A stretch of DNA of 64,000 nt. Source: JAFAYN01 sp963733105. GTDB lineage: Bacteria; Gemmatimonadota; Gemmatimonadetes; Longimicrobiales; Longimicrobiaceae. The notes under the pieces are model-generated. The model saw only the letters and a program-made list of their open reading frames with translations, searched no databases and was not told the origin of the DNA. Of the stretch, positions 23,993 to 32,944 are shown in pieces. Where the stretch lies: contig CAVTCB010000005.1 of the NCBI GenBank assembly GCA_963733105.1, forward strand, positions 248,001 through 312,000. Direction: 5' to 3'. Each line of letters begins with the position of its first letter. Positions within the stretch are counted from its first letter, which is position 1. Both the position numbers and the translations under genes were made by a program.

Positions 23993-25816
23993 GTGAGCGA
24001 GAGCCAGACGGAGAAGCGCGAGGACGAGACCGGGGGGAAGGCGTACGACTGGCGGCTGGTCCGCCGACTGGTGCGCTACCTCCTCCCCTACCGCATGCAG
24101 GTGGTGCTCTCCACCCTCCTCCTCCTGGCCGGCGCGGCGCTGGAGCTGGTGGGCCCCTGGGTCACCAAGGAGCTTCTGGACACCGTCGTCCCGCAGGGCG
24201 ACACCGGCCTCCTGGGCTTCCTGGCCGGGGCCTTCGCCGCGGCGCTGGTGGCCTCCTTCCTGGTGGGGTACGCGCAGGCCCTGGTCACCACCTGGCTGTC
24301 GCAGCGGGTCATGTACGACATCCGGGTGCAGCTCTTCGGGCACCTGCAGCGCCTCTCCCTGCGCTTCTTCGACGCCAACCCCGTCGGACGGCTGATGACC
24401 CGGGTGACCAACGACATCGAGGTCCTGAACGAGATGTTCGGGGCCGGCGTGGTCACCATCTTCGGCGACGTCTTCACCCTCGTGTTCATCGTGGGGCTGA
24501 TGTTCCAGATGGACTGGCGCCTGGCGCTGGTCACCCTGACCATCGTCCCCCTGATGCTCTTCGCCGCCTTCCTGTTCCGGGCGCGCATCCGCGACGCCTA
24601 CCGCGACATCCGCACGCGGGTGGCCCGGATCAACGCCTACCTCCAGGAGCGGGTGGGGGGGATGCGGGTGGTGCAGCTCTTCGGGCAGGAGCGCGAGACC
24701 CAGCGCCGCTTCGAGGTCGTCAACGACGACCACCTGGAGGCGCAACTCCGCTCCATCACCTACTACGCGCTCTTCTTCCCGGTGATCGAGGTGCTCACCT
24801 CCATCGCCCTGGCGCTGATCCTCTGGTACGGCGGCGTGCAGACGATGCAGGGGAGCCTGACGGTGGGGACCATCGCCGCCTTCCTCCAGCTCTCGCGGCG
24901 CTTCTTCCGCCCCATCCAGGACCTGTCCGAGAAGTACAACATCCTCCAGGGGGCCATGGCCTCCTCCGAGCGCATCTTCGGCCTCCTCGACACCGAGCCC
25001 GAGATCCGCGACCTCCCCGACCCGCTGCACCTCCCCGAGCGGGCGCGGGGGGAGATCGAGTTCCGGGACGTGTGGTTCCGCTACGGCGACGGCGACGCCT
25101 GGGTGCTGCAGGGAGTCAGCTTCACCGCGCGTCCCGGGGAGCGGGTGGCGATCGTGGGGGCCACCGGGGCGGGGAAGTCCACCATCATCAACCTCCTGAT
25201 GCGCTTCTACGAGCCGCAGCGGGGGGAGGTCCTGTTCGACGGCGTCCCCATCCGGCGCGTCCCCGTGAACGAGCTGCGCTCGCGGGTGGGGCTGGTTCTC
25301 CAGGACGTGTTCCTGTTCAGCGGGGACGTGCGCTACAACGTGCGGCTGGGGCGGGAGGACATCGGCGACGCGCGGGTGGAGGAGGCGGCGCGGCGGGTGG
25401 GGGCGGACCCCTTCATCCGGCGTCTTCCCGGGGGGTACGACCAGCCCCTGGGGGAGCGGGGGATCTCGCTGTCGGTGGGGGAGCGGCAGCTGGTGTCGTT
25501 CGCGCGGGCGCTGGCCTTCGACCCGCCGGTGCTGGTCCTGGACGAGGCCACCAGCTCGGTGGACTCGGAGCTGGAGGCGCAGATCGAGCGCGCGCTCCTC
25601 GAGCTGATGCAGGGGCGGACCTCGCTGGTGATCGCCCACCGCCTCTCCACCGTGCAGAGCGCCGACCAGATCCTGGTGCTGCACCACGGGGAGATCCGGG
25701 AGCGGGGGACCCACGGCGAGCTGCTCCGCCTGGGCGGGCTCTACGCCCGGCTGCACGAGCTGCAGTTCGTCGCCGCCCTCCCGGCCGAGACCCCCCGGAC
25801 CGGGACCGACGCCTGA
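23993..25816 (+). CDS. ABC exporter, fused permease-ATPase (MsbA/MdlB-like)
   Basis: 607 residues. Six membrane helices lie in residues 30-310, starting RRLVRYLLPYRMQVVLSTLLL. The ATPase domain has Walker A GATGAGKST (about 389-397), Q-loop VLQDVFLFSGD, signature LSVGERQ, Walker B VLVLDEATSSVD and H-loop IAHRLST. It is a half transporter that dimerises to export lipids or drugs; the substrate is unknown. The GTG at 23993 is 15 codons before the first conserved helix. It has no partner half transporter next door, so it probably forms a homodimer. Confidence 0.9.
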   Translation: MSESQTEKREDETGGKAYDWRLVRRLVRYLLPYRMQVVLSTLLLLAGAALELVGPWVTKELLDTVVPQGDTGLLGFLAGAFAAALVASFLVGYAQALVTTWLSQRVMYDIRVQLFGHLQRLSLRFFDANPVGRLMTRVTNDIEVLNEMFGAGVVTIFGDVFTLVFIVGLMFQMDWRLALVTLTIVPLMLFAAFLFRARIRDAYRDIRTRVARINAYLQERVGGMRVVQLFGQERETQRRFEVVNDDHLEAQLRSITYYALFFPVIEVLTSIALALILWYGGVQTMQGSLTVGTIAAFLQLSRRFFRPIQDLSEKYNILQGAMASSERIFGLLDTEPEIRDLPDPLHLPERARGEIEFRDVWFRYGDGDAWVLQGVSFTARPGERVAIVGATGAGKSTIINLLMRFYEPQRGEVLFDGVPIRRVPVNELRSRVGLVLQDVFLFSGDVRYNVRLGREDIGDARVEEAARRVGADPFIRRLPGGYDQPLGERGISLSVGERQLVSFARALAFDPPVLVLDEATSSVDSELEAQIERALLELMQGRTSLVIAHRLSTVQSADQILVLHHGEIRERGTHGELLRLGGLYARLHELQFVAALPAETPRTGTDA

Positions 25817-25841
25817 CGCCGCGCTACTCCTCGGCCGGGCC

Positions 25842-27149
25842 CTACTCTTCGGCCGGGACGGTGACCCCGGCGATGGGGATGTCGGCCACCGTCCGCGCGC
25901 CCCGCTGCTTGGAGGCGTAGAGCCGGGCGTCCGCCAGCGCGATCATCTCCTCCGGCGAGGCGAAGCCGGGGTCGTGCGACGCCACCCCCGCGCTGATCCG
26001 CACCCGCCCCGCGAGCCGCTTCCGCACCCGCTCCAGCAGCGCCCGCGCCCCGGCTTCCGTCCCCCGCGGGAAGATCACCACGAACTCGTCCCCCCCGTAG
26101 CGCACCACCAGGTCCGAGCCCCGGACCTCCTCCCGCAGGCACTCCGCCACCGCGCAGAGGATGCGGTCCCCCGCCAGGTGCCCCTGCTCGTCGTTGATCC
26201 GCTTGAAGTCGTCCAGGTCGATCACCGCCACGGTCAGCGACTCGCCGCGCGCGGCCGCGGCCCAGGCGTGCTCCAGCACCACCTGCATCCGCCGGCGGTT
26301 CGCCAGCCCGGTGAGCGGGTCGGTCAGCGAGAGGCGGCGCACGTCCTCCAGCAGGCGGACGCGCTTCAGCGCCGCCTCGGCCTGCCCCGCCAGCGTGCGC
26401 AGCACCTCCCAGTCGTCCGGGGTGAACACCCGGTCGTCGCGGCGCTCCACCACCCAGAGGATCCCGTCGTCCCCCACCGGGACGTGCGCCAGGATGGCCG
26501 CGCGCGCCTCCTCGAAGATCGGGGCCAGCGGGGCGAACGGCGAGCCGGTGTCGGAGCGGGCTTCGGGCTCGGAAAGGAGCCCGGGGCGGGTGAAGCGCGG
26601 GTGCGCCGGGAGCTCCATGTCGCGCACCTCGGTCCCGAAGGCGCGGCTCTCCATGGGGCGGAAGCCGCCGTCCTCGCGCAGGAAGAGGAGCGCCATGTAG
26701 CCGTCCACCATGCGGAGCACGTGCTCCGTGAGCGCCCGGCACACCTCCTCCGCCGAGTCCGCCTCGTTGAGCTGCTCCGAGAAGGCGATCAGCTTCTCCG
26801 GGAGCTGGTACCTGCGCCAGGTGCGCAGCCGCTCGTCGCGCCACGCGGCGGCCCCCGCCGCGGCGCGCGTCAGGAGGTCCTCCGAGCCGGCGCCGCGCGG
26901 GATGCGGCGGATCACCGCCCCGGCCACCAGCACGGCGTCCTCGGCCCCCAGGTCCAGGAGGAGGACCGTCTCCTCGGGGTTGGGGGTGGCGAAGGGCTCC
27001 CGCCCGCGGGCCGGCTCCGCGCCGGTCTCGCACCCCGTCATCTCCAGCCGGAAGCGATGGGGCTCGCCCCGCTCGTCCTCCTCCTCGCGGCGGGGGCTGG
27101 CGAGGAGGAGACTGAGCGCACGGTCCTCTCTGCGGCGGTATTGGACCAT
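25842..27149 (-). CDS. Diguanylate cyclase with GAF-like sensor
   Basis: 435 residues. A GAF-like sensor (about 120-270) precedes a GGDEF domain. The active site is RYGGDEFVVIF (about 350) and an inhibitory I-site RGSD lies five residues before GGDEF, so product inhibition by c-di-GMP is expected. LTDPLTGLANRRRM and DLDDFKRINDEQGH are classic. It makes c-di-GMP from two GTP. The ATG at 27149 has GGAG nine bases upstream; a longer in-frame start adds 29 residues without a ribosome site. It is divergent from the receiver/EAL/DHH genes. Confidence 0.9.
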   Translation of the reverse strand: MVQYRRREDRALSLLLASPRREEEDERGEPHRFRLEMTGCETGAEPARGREPFATPNPEETVLLLDLGAEDAVLVAGAVIRRIPRGAGSEDLLTRAAAGAAAWRDERLRTWRRYQLPEKLIAFSEQLNEADSAEEVCRALTEHVLRMVDGYMALLFLREDGGFRPMESRAFGTEVRDMELPAHPRFTRPGLLSEPEARSDTGSPFAPLAPIFEEARAAILAHVPVGDDGILWVVERRDDRVFTPDDWEVLRTLAGQAEAALKRVRLLEDVRRLSLTDPLTGLANRRRMQVVLEHAWAAAARGESLTVAVIDLDDFKRINDEQGHLAGDRILCAVAECLREEVRGSDLVVRYGGDEFVVIFPRGTEAGARALLERVRKRLAGRVRISAGVASHDPGFASPEEMIALADARLYASKQRGARTVADIPIAGVTVPAEE

Positions 27150-27544
27150 CCTGACTCCGGGAGAAGGAAGACCGCCGGGGCGGCGCCCGCACACCTTTCC
27201 GCCCGTGGGCAAGTCGGTGCGCGGCGCGCCGGTCAATTACCGGCAAGTCCGTTGTAATCAAAAGGATACAGGGGCGTCCTCAAAGATACACGATTGCTCC
27301 CGCAGGTCAACCCTCCCGTGTCCCGCAACCCCCTTTCACGACACGGGTTTAACGGCGCTCCGCGAGGGCTCCGGCGGCCCCGGGGGATGTCCCCGGAAGG
27401 GGACGCCGCGGGACGGAGCCGGCACGCAGGCGGAAAGCCGCGTAAACGCGCGTAAACAAATAGTTTGCGGGCGAGTTGGCCTGCTTCTTGCCCGCTCCGC
27501 GGAAGCCGTCCGGCTCTCCTCCCTCTCCCGAACCGCGCCGTGCC
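27150..27544. other. Intergenic region between c-di-GMP genes
   Basis: 395 bases without a gene. It includes an AT-richer part (27236-27300) that may hold the cyclase promoter, a tandem CGTAAACGCG-CGTAAACAAA (27441-27460) and a sigma-54-like element (27476-27492). Confidence 0.5.
27476..27492 (+). promoter_or_regulatory. Possible sigma-54 (-24/-12) promoter
   Basis: TTGGC, seven bases, then TTGCC gives the GG-N10-GC spacing required by RpoN (GG at 27478-27479, GC at 27490-27491). It lies 53 bases before the receiver gene, just downstream of the CGTAAAC direct repeat. Sequence match only; no enhancer-binding protein is nearby. Confidence 0.4.
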
Positions 27545-27934
27545 GTGGACAACCAAGCGACGATCCTGGTGGTGGACGACAACCGCGACAACGTGGAGAT
27601 CCTGCGCGCCTTCCTGGAATCGCGCGGGTACGTGGTCGCGGAGGCGTCCGACGGGCGCTCCGCGCTCGCCAAGATGGAGCAGGTCCGCCCCGCCCTGGTC
27701 CTCCTCGACGTGATGATGCCGGGGATGGACGGGTGGCAGGTGTGCCGCACCATCAAGAGCCACCCCGACTTCGGGGCCACCCGGGTGGTGATGGTGACCG
27801 CCAAGGGCGGGTTCGAGGACAAGTTCGAGGGGCTCCGCTCCGGCGCCGACGACTACGTGGTCAAGCCGGTGGACCTCAAGGAGCTGGCGGAAAAGGTCCA
27901 GCGGAACCTGGCGGCAAGGGGGTCGGTGGCGTGA
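27545..27934 (+). CDS. Single-domain response regulator (receiver)
   Basis: 129 residues, receiver only: acidic pocket VVDDN, phosphoacceptor Asp in VLLDVMMPGMDGW, Thr in VMVTAKGG and Lys in DYVVKPVD. It probably passes a phosphorylation signal to the EAL protein encoded immediately downstream with a 4-base overlap (GTGA). GTG at 27545 gives the natural receiver start; no ribosome site is evident. Confidence 0.88.
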   Translation: MDNQATILVVDDNRDNVEILRAFLESRGYVVAEASDGRSALAKMEQVRPALVLLDVMMPGMDGWQVCRTIKSHPDFGATRVVMVTAKGGFEDKFEGLRSGADDYVVKPVDLKELAEKVQRNLAARGSVA

Positions 27935-29592
27935 GGATCCTGGCGCAGGTGCGGGACGGACGGCTGCAGCGGAGCCTGGAAGCCGCCGCGGCGCAGATCG
28001 GAGCCGACCTCCTGGTGATGGGAGGAGCGGACGGGGAGGGGATCGAGCCCGGGGAGCGGCTGCGGGAGGCGCTGCGCGCCCACCCCGACGTGCTCCTGGT
28101 GGAGGGGAGCGACCGCGACGAGCTGCGCAGGCTGCGCGGGGAGACGGGGTCTCGCGCCATCGCGCTGGTGGTGGCGTGCCCTGCCGACGCCGTGGCCGAC
28201 TGCGCCACCGACGTGCGCGCCGAGGAGTGGCTCCTGGTCTCCTCCGAGCCCGAGGAGGTGGCGGCCCGGCTGGAGTCGGCGCTGGGGCGGATGCGCAAGT
28301 CGGAGCGCCCCGAAGCCACCGCCCAGGCCGCGGAGCACCTCCGCTACGAGGAGCTCCTGTACGACCGCTTCACCGGCTTCCCCACGCTCCCGGTGATGCT
28401 GGAGCGGGGGCGCGAGATCCTGGAGCGGAGCGGCCGCCTCACCATCCTCTACATCGAGTTCGTCCGCTACTCCAAGCTGGAGGAGATCTACGGCTGGGAG
28501 AAGCTGGACGAGGTGCTCCAGACCACCGCGCGGGCCGTGCAGGAGTTCTACGACCGCCAGCGCGGGGCCGAGGAGAGCCACCTGACCATTTCCCACACCG
28601 GCGACGACGACTTCATCTTCTTCACCGACCTGCAGGACCCGGTGGAGGAGGCGGAGCGGCGCATCAACGAGATCGCCGAGGAGCTGGAGCGGCACATCGG
28701 CGCCCGCCTGGAGCGGGAGCACGGGGAGGACATCGCCGGGCTGTTCGGGATCTACGTGGGCTCCACCACCCTGTTCCGCAACCCCAAGCTCCGCACCGAG
28801 CGGATGATCTACCGGGGGATCCGCGAGGCGGCGCACGCCGCCCGCAGCGTGGAACACCGCGAGCGGAGCCGCAAGGTGAACGACCTCAAGACCACCCTGC
28901 GGGATGAGGCGGTCTACATCGTCTACCACCCCATCGTGGTCACCGAGACGAAGGAGATCTACGGCTACGAGGCGCTGGCCCGGGGGCAGATGAAGGGGCT
29001 CCGCTCCCCCGAGGTGCTCTTCGGCGTGGCGGAGGAGGCGAACCTGATCTGGGAGCTGTCGCGGCTGTGCCGGAAGCGCGCCATCGAGGGGATCGACACC
29101 CACCTCCGGCCCGACCAGCTCCTCTTCCTCAACATCGACCCGCACGACTTCCGCGACCCCACCTTCCGCTACCTGGACCTGGACGAGCTGGGGGTGGAGC
29201 ACCCCGAGCGGATCGTCCTGGAGATCACCGAGCGCACCGCCATCACCGACTACGTGGCGTTCCAGGGCTACCTGGCGGAGTTCCGCGCGCGGGGCTTCCG
29301 CTTCGCCGTGGACGACGCCGGCTCCGGCTACGCCGGGCTGGGGAGCATCGCCAACCTGGCCCCGGACTTCATCAAGCTGGACATCTCGCTGATCTCCAGC
29401 ATCGACTCCAACTTCATGAAGCAGAACCTGGTGGAGACCATGGTGGCCTTCGCGGACGACCACGGCATCCTGGTGATCGCGGAAGGGGTGGAGCGGGAGG
29501 AGGAGTACGAGACGGTGAAGAAGCTGGGGGTGCACCTCACCCAGGGCTTCCTCTTCCACCGCCCGCACGGGGACGGCAAGCCCGAGGGGTGA
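27931..29592 (+). CDS. EAL-domain c-di-GMP phosphodiesterase with degenerate GGDEF domain
   Basis: 553 residues. Residues 1-130 show no named domain. Residues 140-310 form a degenerate GGDEF domain (LYDRFTGFPTLPVML; GGDEF replaced by TGDDDF). Residues 325-545 are an EAL domain with the key residues kept: EALARG, LNIDP, LEITERT, VDDAGSGYAG, FIKLDISL and IAEGVE. It should hydrolyse c-di-GMP to pGpG, with the inactive GGDEF as a GTP or regulatory site. The GTG start overlaps the receiver stop. The DHH phosphoesterase follows 71 bases on. Confidence 0.9.
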   Translation: MRILAQVRDGRLQRSLEAAAAQIGADLLVMGGADGEGIEPGERLREALRAHPDVLLVEGSDRDELRRLRGETGSRAIALVVACPADAVADCATDVRAEEWLLVSSEPEEVAARLESALGRMRKSERPEATAQAAEHLRYEELLYDRFTGFPTLPVMLERGREILERSGRLTILYIEFVRYSKLEEIYGWEKLDEVLQTTARAVQEFYDRQRGAEESHLTISHTGDDDFIFFTDLQDPVEEAERRINEIAEELERHIGARLEREHGEDIAGLFGIYVGSTTLFRNPKLRTERMIYRGIREAAHAARSVEHRERSRKVNDLKTTLRDEAVYIVYHPIVVTETKEIYGYEALARGQMKGLRSPEVLFGVAEEANLIWELSRLCRKRAIEGIDTHLRPDQLLFLNIDPHDFRDPTFRYLDLDELGVEHPERIVLEITERTAITDYVAFQGYLAEFRARGFRFAVDDAGSGYAGLGSIANLAPDFIKLDISLISSIDSNFMKQNLVETMVAFADDHGILVIAEGVEREEEYETVKKLGVHLTQGFLFHRPHGDGKPEG

Positions 29593-29663
29593 GCGGGCGC
29601 TCCGGCACGCGGCTCGCGTGGCGGGGGGCGGGGAGCCGGGCCCGGGACACCGAGGAGGAGCGC

Positions 29664-30839
29664 ATGGCCCACACGGAAGTCGGGGGGTGGACGCCGGGGA
29701 CGCCCGCGGCGGCGCCCCCGGGCGAGGAGGACGAGAGCGGCGCGCGGGCGGCGGAGCTCGCGAGCCTCCTCGCCGCGCGCCGCGGCGAGCGCCACCTGGT
29801 GGCCATCCAGGACTTTCCCGACCCGGACGCCATCTCCTCCGGCCTGGCGTACCAGGAGATCGCGCGGCAGTTCGGGATCGAGGCCGAGGTGGTGTACGAC
29901 GGCCAGATCTCGCACCCGGAGAACCTGGCGCTGGTGAACCTGCTGGGAATCCACCTCACCCGCTTCCACGACGGGATGGAGCTGGACCGCTTCAACGCCG
30001 CGGTGTTCGTGGACAACCAGGGGACCACCACCCACCTCACCGACCGGCTGCGCGCCGCGGGGGTCCCCACGCTGGCGGTGATCGACCACCACGCCCCCCA
30101 GGGCGCGCTCGACCCCATCTTCTCCGACGTTCGCCCGGTGGGCGCCGCCGCCACCCTCTTCACCGAGTACCTGCAGAGCGGCCGCATCCTGCGCCTGGAG
30201 GAGGGGAGCCGCGTGCACGTGCAGCTCGCCACGGCGCTGATGCACGGGCTGCACAGCGAGACGGACGGCTTCGTCCACGCGCGGGAGCCCGAGTACCGCG
30301 CCGCCGCCTACCTGAGCGGGCTGGTGGACGCCAGCCTCCTGGAGCGGGTGCTCTGCGTGCAGAAGTCGCGGGCCACCATGGACGTGATCGAGGCCGCGCT
30401 GGCCCGCCGCGAGATCCGCGACGGCTTCTCCGTGGCCGGGGTGGGGTACGTCCGCTGGGCCGACCGCGACGCCATCCCCCAGGCGGCCGACTTCCTCCTG
30501 ATGGAGGAGACGGTGCACACCGCCGTGGTGTACGGCATCCTCTGCGGGGACGACGACCGGGAGGTGGTCTCCGGGAGCCTGCGGACCTCGCGGGTGACGC
30601 TGGAGGTGGACGGCTTCCTCAAGGACGCGCTCGGCTCCGACCTGCGCGGCGTCCCCTACGGCGGCGGGCGGAGCCGGGCGGGGGGCTTCGAGATCGACCT
30701 GGGCTTTCTCGCGGGGGAGGACGACGCCGAGCAGCGCGCCGCCAAGTGGGAGCTGTTCGAGGAGCGGATCCGGCGGAAGATCTTCCGGGAGGCGGGGGTG
30801 GACGAGGAGGAGGAGGACGGGGACTGCCGGAGGGGGTGA
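29664..30839 (+). CDS. DHH-family phosphoesterase (NrnA-like)
   Basis: 391 residues. Motifs are DFPDPDAISSG, VFVDNQGT, the DHH signature AVIDHHAP and the DHHA1 motif YGGGRSRAGGFEID. NrnA-type enzymes degrade nanoRNAs, pAp or pGpG. Next to an EAL enzyme whose product is pGpG, a role in finishing c-di-GMP breakdown is attractive, but it is inference. The ATG at 29664 follows GAGGAGGAGCGC. The Glu/Asp-rich C-terminus (EEEEDGD) is unusual. Confidence 0.85.
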   Translation: MAHTEVGGWTPGTPAAAPPGEEDESGARAAELASLLAARRGERHLVAIQDFPDPDAISSGLAYQEIARQFGIEAEVVYDGQISHPENLALVNLLGIHLTRFHDGMELDRFNAAVFVDNQGTTTHLTDRLRAAGVPTLAVIDHHAPQGALDPIFSDVRPVGAAATLFTEYLQSGRILRLEEGSRVHVQLATALMHGLHSETDGFVHAREPEYRAAAYLSGLVDASLLERVLCVQKSRATMDVIEAALARREIRDGFSVAGVGYVRWADRDAIPQAADFLLMEETVHTAVVYGILCGDDDREVVSGSLRTSRVTLEVDGFLKDALGSDLRGVPYGGGRSRAGGFEIDLGFLAGEDDAEQRAAKWELFEERIRRKIFREAGVDEEEEDGDCRRG

Positions 30840-30869
30840 GCGCGGGAGGCGCTCACCCCCTCCGCGGGG

Positions 30870-31394
30870 TCAGGGCCGCGACTTCCAGCGCGTGTTGGCG
30901 GGCGGGCTGCTCGGGTTGCAGGCGGCCATCACCAGCTGCGTCCCGTTGGTCCCCGCCGGGGCGGAGACGCAGTTGCCGCTCCCGCCCATCCACTGCTGGC
31001 TCCCCAGGTAGTACCAGTGCTGGCTGTCGCTCGGGCCGGTGAGCGGGCGGCAGGGCCAGATCTTCACCGCGGCTCCCACCTGGCCGGCCGACGGGTAGTA
31101 GTCCATGCACATCTGGTAGCCGCTGGAGTTCGTCTGCCCTTTCTGCACCACCACGTGCCCGTCGCTCAGCCGCTGGAAGTACTGGTTCACCGAGGACTGG
31201 CAGGAGTACGCGTCGACGTGGTTGCCGCCGGTCAGGTTGCCCTGGTACACGTCCATGCACTTCCCCGGGTAGGCGATGTTCTCGAACATGTAGTACTGGG
31301 CGCGGGCCTGGCCGGGGAGCCCCGCCGAGGCGGCGAGGGCGAGCAGCGCGCCGAGCCAGAGGGGGAGCGTGCGGGAGCGGCGGGTGGTGTTCAT
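30870..31394 (-). CDS. Secreted ricin-type lectin-like protein
   Basis: 174 residues. A signal peptide (LPLWLGALLALAASAGLPGQARAQ) leads into one ricin B-like beta-trefoil region: YPGKCMDVYQGNLTGGNHV, CQSSVNQYFQR, YQMCMDYYPSAGQVGAAVKI, CRPLTGPSDSQHWYYLG and GNCVSAPAGTNGTQLVMAAC. There are six Cys and recurring W/Y-F positions. Ricin-fold modules bind sugars, and no enzyme domain is attached. The ATG at 31394 has GGAGAG upstream. Confidence 0.75.
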   Translation of the reverse strand: MNTTRRSRTLPLWLGALLALAASAGLPGQARAQYYMFENIAYPGKCMDVYQGNLTGGNHVDAYSCQSSVNQYFQRLSDGHVVVQKGQTNSSGYQMCMDYYPSAGQVGAAVKIWPCRPLTGPSDSQHWYYLGSQQWMGGSGNCVSAPAGTNGTQLVMAACNPSSPPANTRWKSRP

Positions 31395-31519
31395 GGTTCT
31401 CTCCGCGAGAAAGGGGGCGAGCCTGTCACGCCACGGTCCGTGGAAACACGAGACCGGGCGAGAGCAGTGCGGAGGAGTGTAAACGTGCGTAGCTGCCCAC
31501 GCAAGCGGACCCTTGGGGC

Positions 31520-32197
31520 CTATGCCTGCGCCGGGACCACGGTGGCGGTCCACTCGCAGGCCTCCCCGCCGCGCGCCTCGCAGAGCGGGTGCTCCATGCG
31601 GTAGGCGCGGCCGGTGTAGCGCTCCATCAGCTCGGCGAAGGCCCCGGCGTAGAGGGCGCACGCCGCGCCCCCGGGGTCGGCGCGGGCGGTGAGCGAGCGC
31701 GCCACGCGGATGGAGACCCGGCGCTTGCTGACGGTCAGCTTTCCCTCGCCCACGATCTGGCGGAAGAGGCGGACCGCGGCGCGGCGGGCGAGGCGGAGGG
31801 TGAGGGCGGAGGGGAGGCGCCGGGCCATGCGGCGCAGCGTCGCGCTCCGCTCCTCCCAGGCGCGACGCGAGAGGCGGCGCCCCGCCTCCTCGAAGATCTC
31901 GTCCGAGTCGGGGCGGCGGATCACCAGCCGGATCAGGTTCTCGATCTCCGCCTCGCTCTGGGGGCGCTTGCGGCGCACCTCCTCGCGGAAGCGGTGGATC
32001 TGCGTGTGCACCACGTCGTTCAGGCCGAAGCGCCGGGGAAGGCTCAGCGACAGGTCCTCCCCCTCCAGCACCTCCTCCGGACGGTCCATGTCGCGCATGG
32101 TCTCGAAGAGGATGAGCGGGAACACGGGCGTGATCCGCCCGCCCTCCGACGAGGGGGCGGGAAGGGTGCCCTGCCGTGTCCTTTCCGTGGTCGCCAT
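31520..32197 (-). CDS. V4R/heme-NO-binding-like ligand-sensing protein (putative)
   Basis: 225 residues. The N-terminal half is helical and charged (RRFGLNDVVHTQIHRFREEV). The C-terminal half has the pattern of small-ligand V4R-type domains: GAFAELMERYTGR, then Cys residues in HPLCEARGGEACEW. V4R (4-vinyl reductase) domains bind hydrophobic ligands and act as sensors. No output domain is present. Family placement is by motif resemblance only. The ATG at 32197 is chosen over an upstream GTG (32257); neither has a good ribosome site. Confidence 0.45.
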   Translation of the reverse strand: MATTERTRQGTLPAPSSEGGRITPVFPLILFETMRDMDRPEEVLEGEDLSLSLPRRFGLNDVVHTQIHRFREEVRRKRPQSEAEIENLIRLVIRRPDSDEIFEEAGRRLSRRAWEERSATLRRMARRLPSALTLRLARRAAVRLFRQIVGEGKLTVSKRRVSIRVARSLTARADPGGAACALYAGAFAELMERYTGRAYRMEHPLCEARGGEACEWTATVVPAQA

Positions 32198-32340
32198 GGG
32201 GGTCGTGAACGCTTGAAGTGCAAACGGGGCCTGAATCTCGTCGCTTCCCTCACCCACCGCAACCCCGCTCCGCCCGGCCCGCTCCTTGCACCCCGGCGCC
32301 CCCGGAACCGAGCGAACCGTTACACGGACAGGAGGAGCGA

Positions 32341-32832
32341 GTGGACCCGAACCAGCACCCGGACTGCGTCTTCTGCCGGATCATCGGCGGGGCCGAGATG
32401 GTCAGCGTGATCCACGAGGACGAGGAGATCATCGCCTTCCTGGACATCCAGCCCCTCCACCCGGGGCACGTGCTGGTGGTCCCCAAGGCGCACTACAAGA
32501 ACCTGTTCTACGTCCCGGAGGGGCTGGCGGCGCGGACCTTCGCCACCGCGCAGAGCCTCCTCCCGGGGCTCCGCCGGGCCACCGGGTGCCGCGCGGTGAA
32601 CCTGTTCTCCCCCAACGGGGCGGACGGCGGGCAGGACGTGTTCCACTTCCACCTGCACCTGATCCCGGTCCCGCAGGGGGAGCCCTTCCCGCTGCAGCTT
32701 CCGGACCCCGGCGCCCCGGTGCCCACCCGCTCGCAGCTGGACGTCATGGCGGCCCACATCGGCCGCTGCATCCACGACGAGAGCTGCGGCGCCGGCGCCG
32801 AGGCCGAGGAGCCCGCCGGGGCCGTGGCCTGA
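32341..32832 (+). CDS. HIT-family nucleotide hydrolase/transferase
   Basis: 163 residues. N-terminal CVFCRIIGGAE, then IAFLDIQPLHPGHVLVVPKAHY, and the histidine triad HFHLHLIP (about 104-111). Such HIT proteins hydrolyse AMP-linked compounds such as Ap4A or AMP-NH2. The GTG at 32341 has a strong CAGGAGGAGCGA ribosome site. The acidic Ala/Glu tail is an unusual addition. Confidence 0.9.
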   Translation: MDPNQHPDCVFCRIIGGAEMVSVIHEDEEIIAFLDIQPLHPGHVLVVPKAHYKNLFYVPEGLAARTFATAQSLLPGLRRATGCRAVNLFSPNGADGGQDVFHFHLHLIPVPQGEPFPLQLPDPGAPVPTRSQLDVMAAHIGRCIHDESCGAGAEAEEPAGAVA

Positions 32833-32944
32833 GCCCGGGCGCGTGCCCTCCCCCGCGCGCCCGCTCCGCCGTTGCGCGGAGCGGGCGCGCGGCGTATCCT
32901 CATGCCCCGTCACCCGTTTCACCGCGTTCCCACACGTCTCCGCC

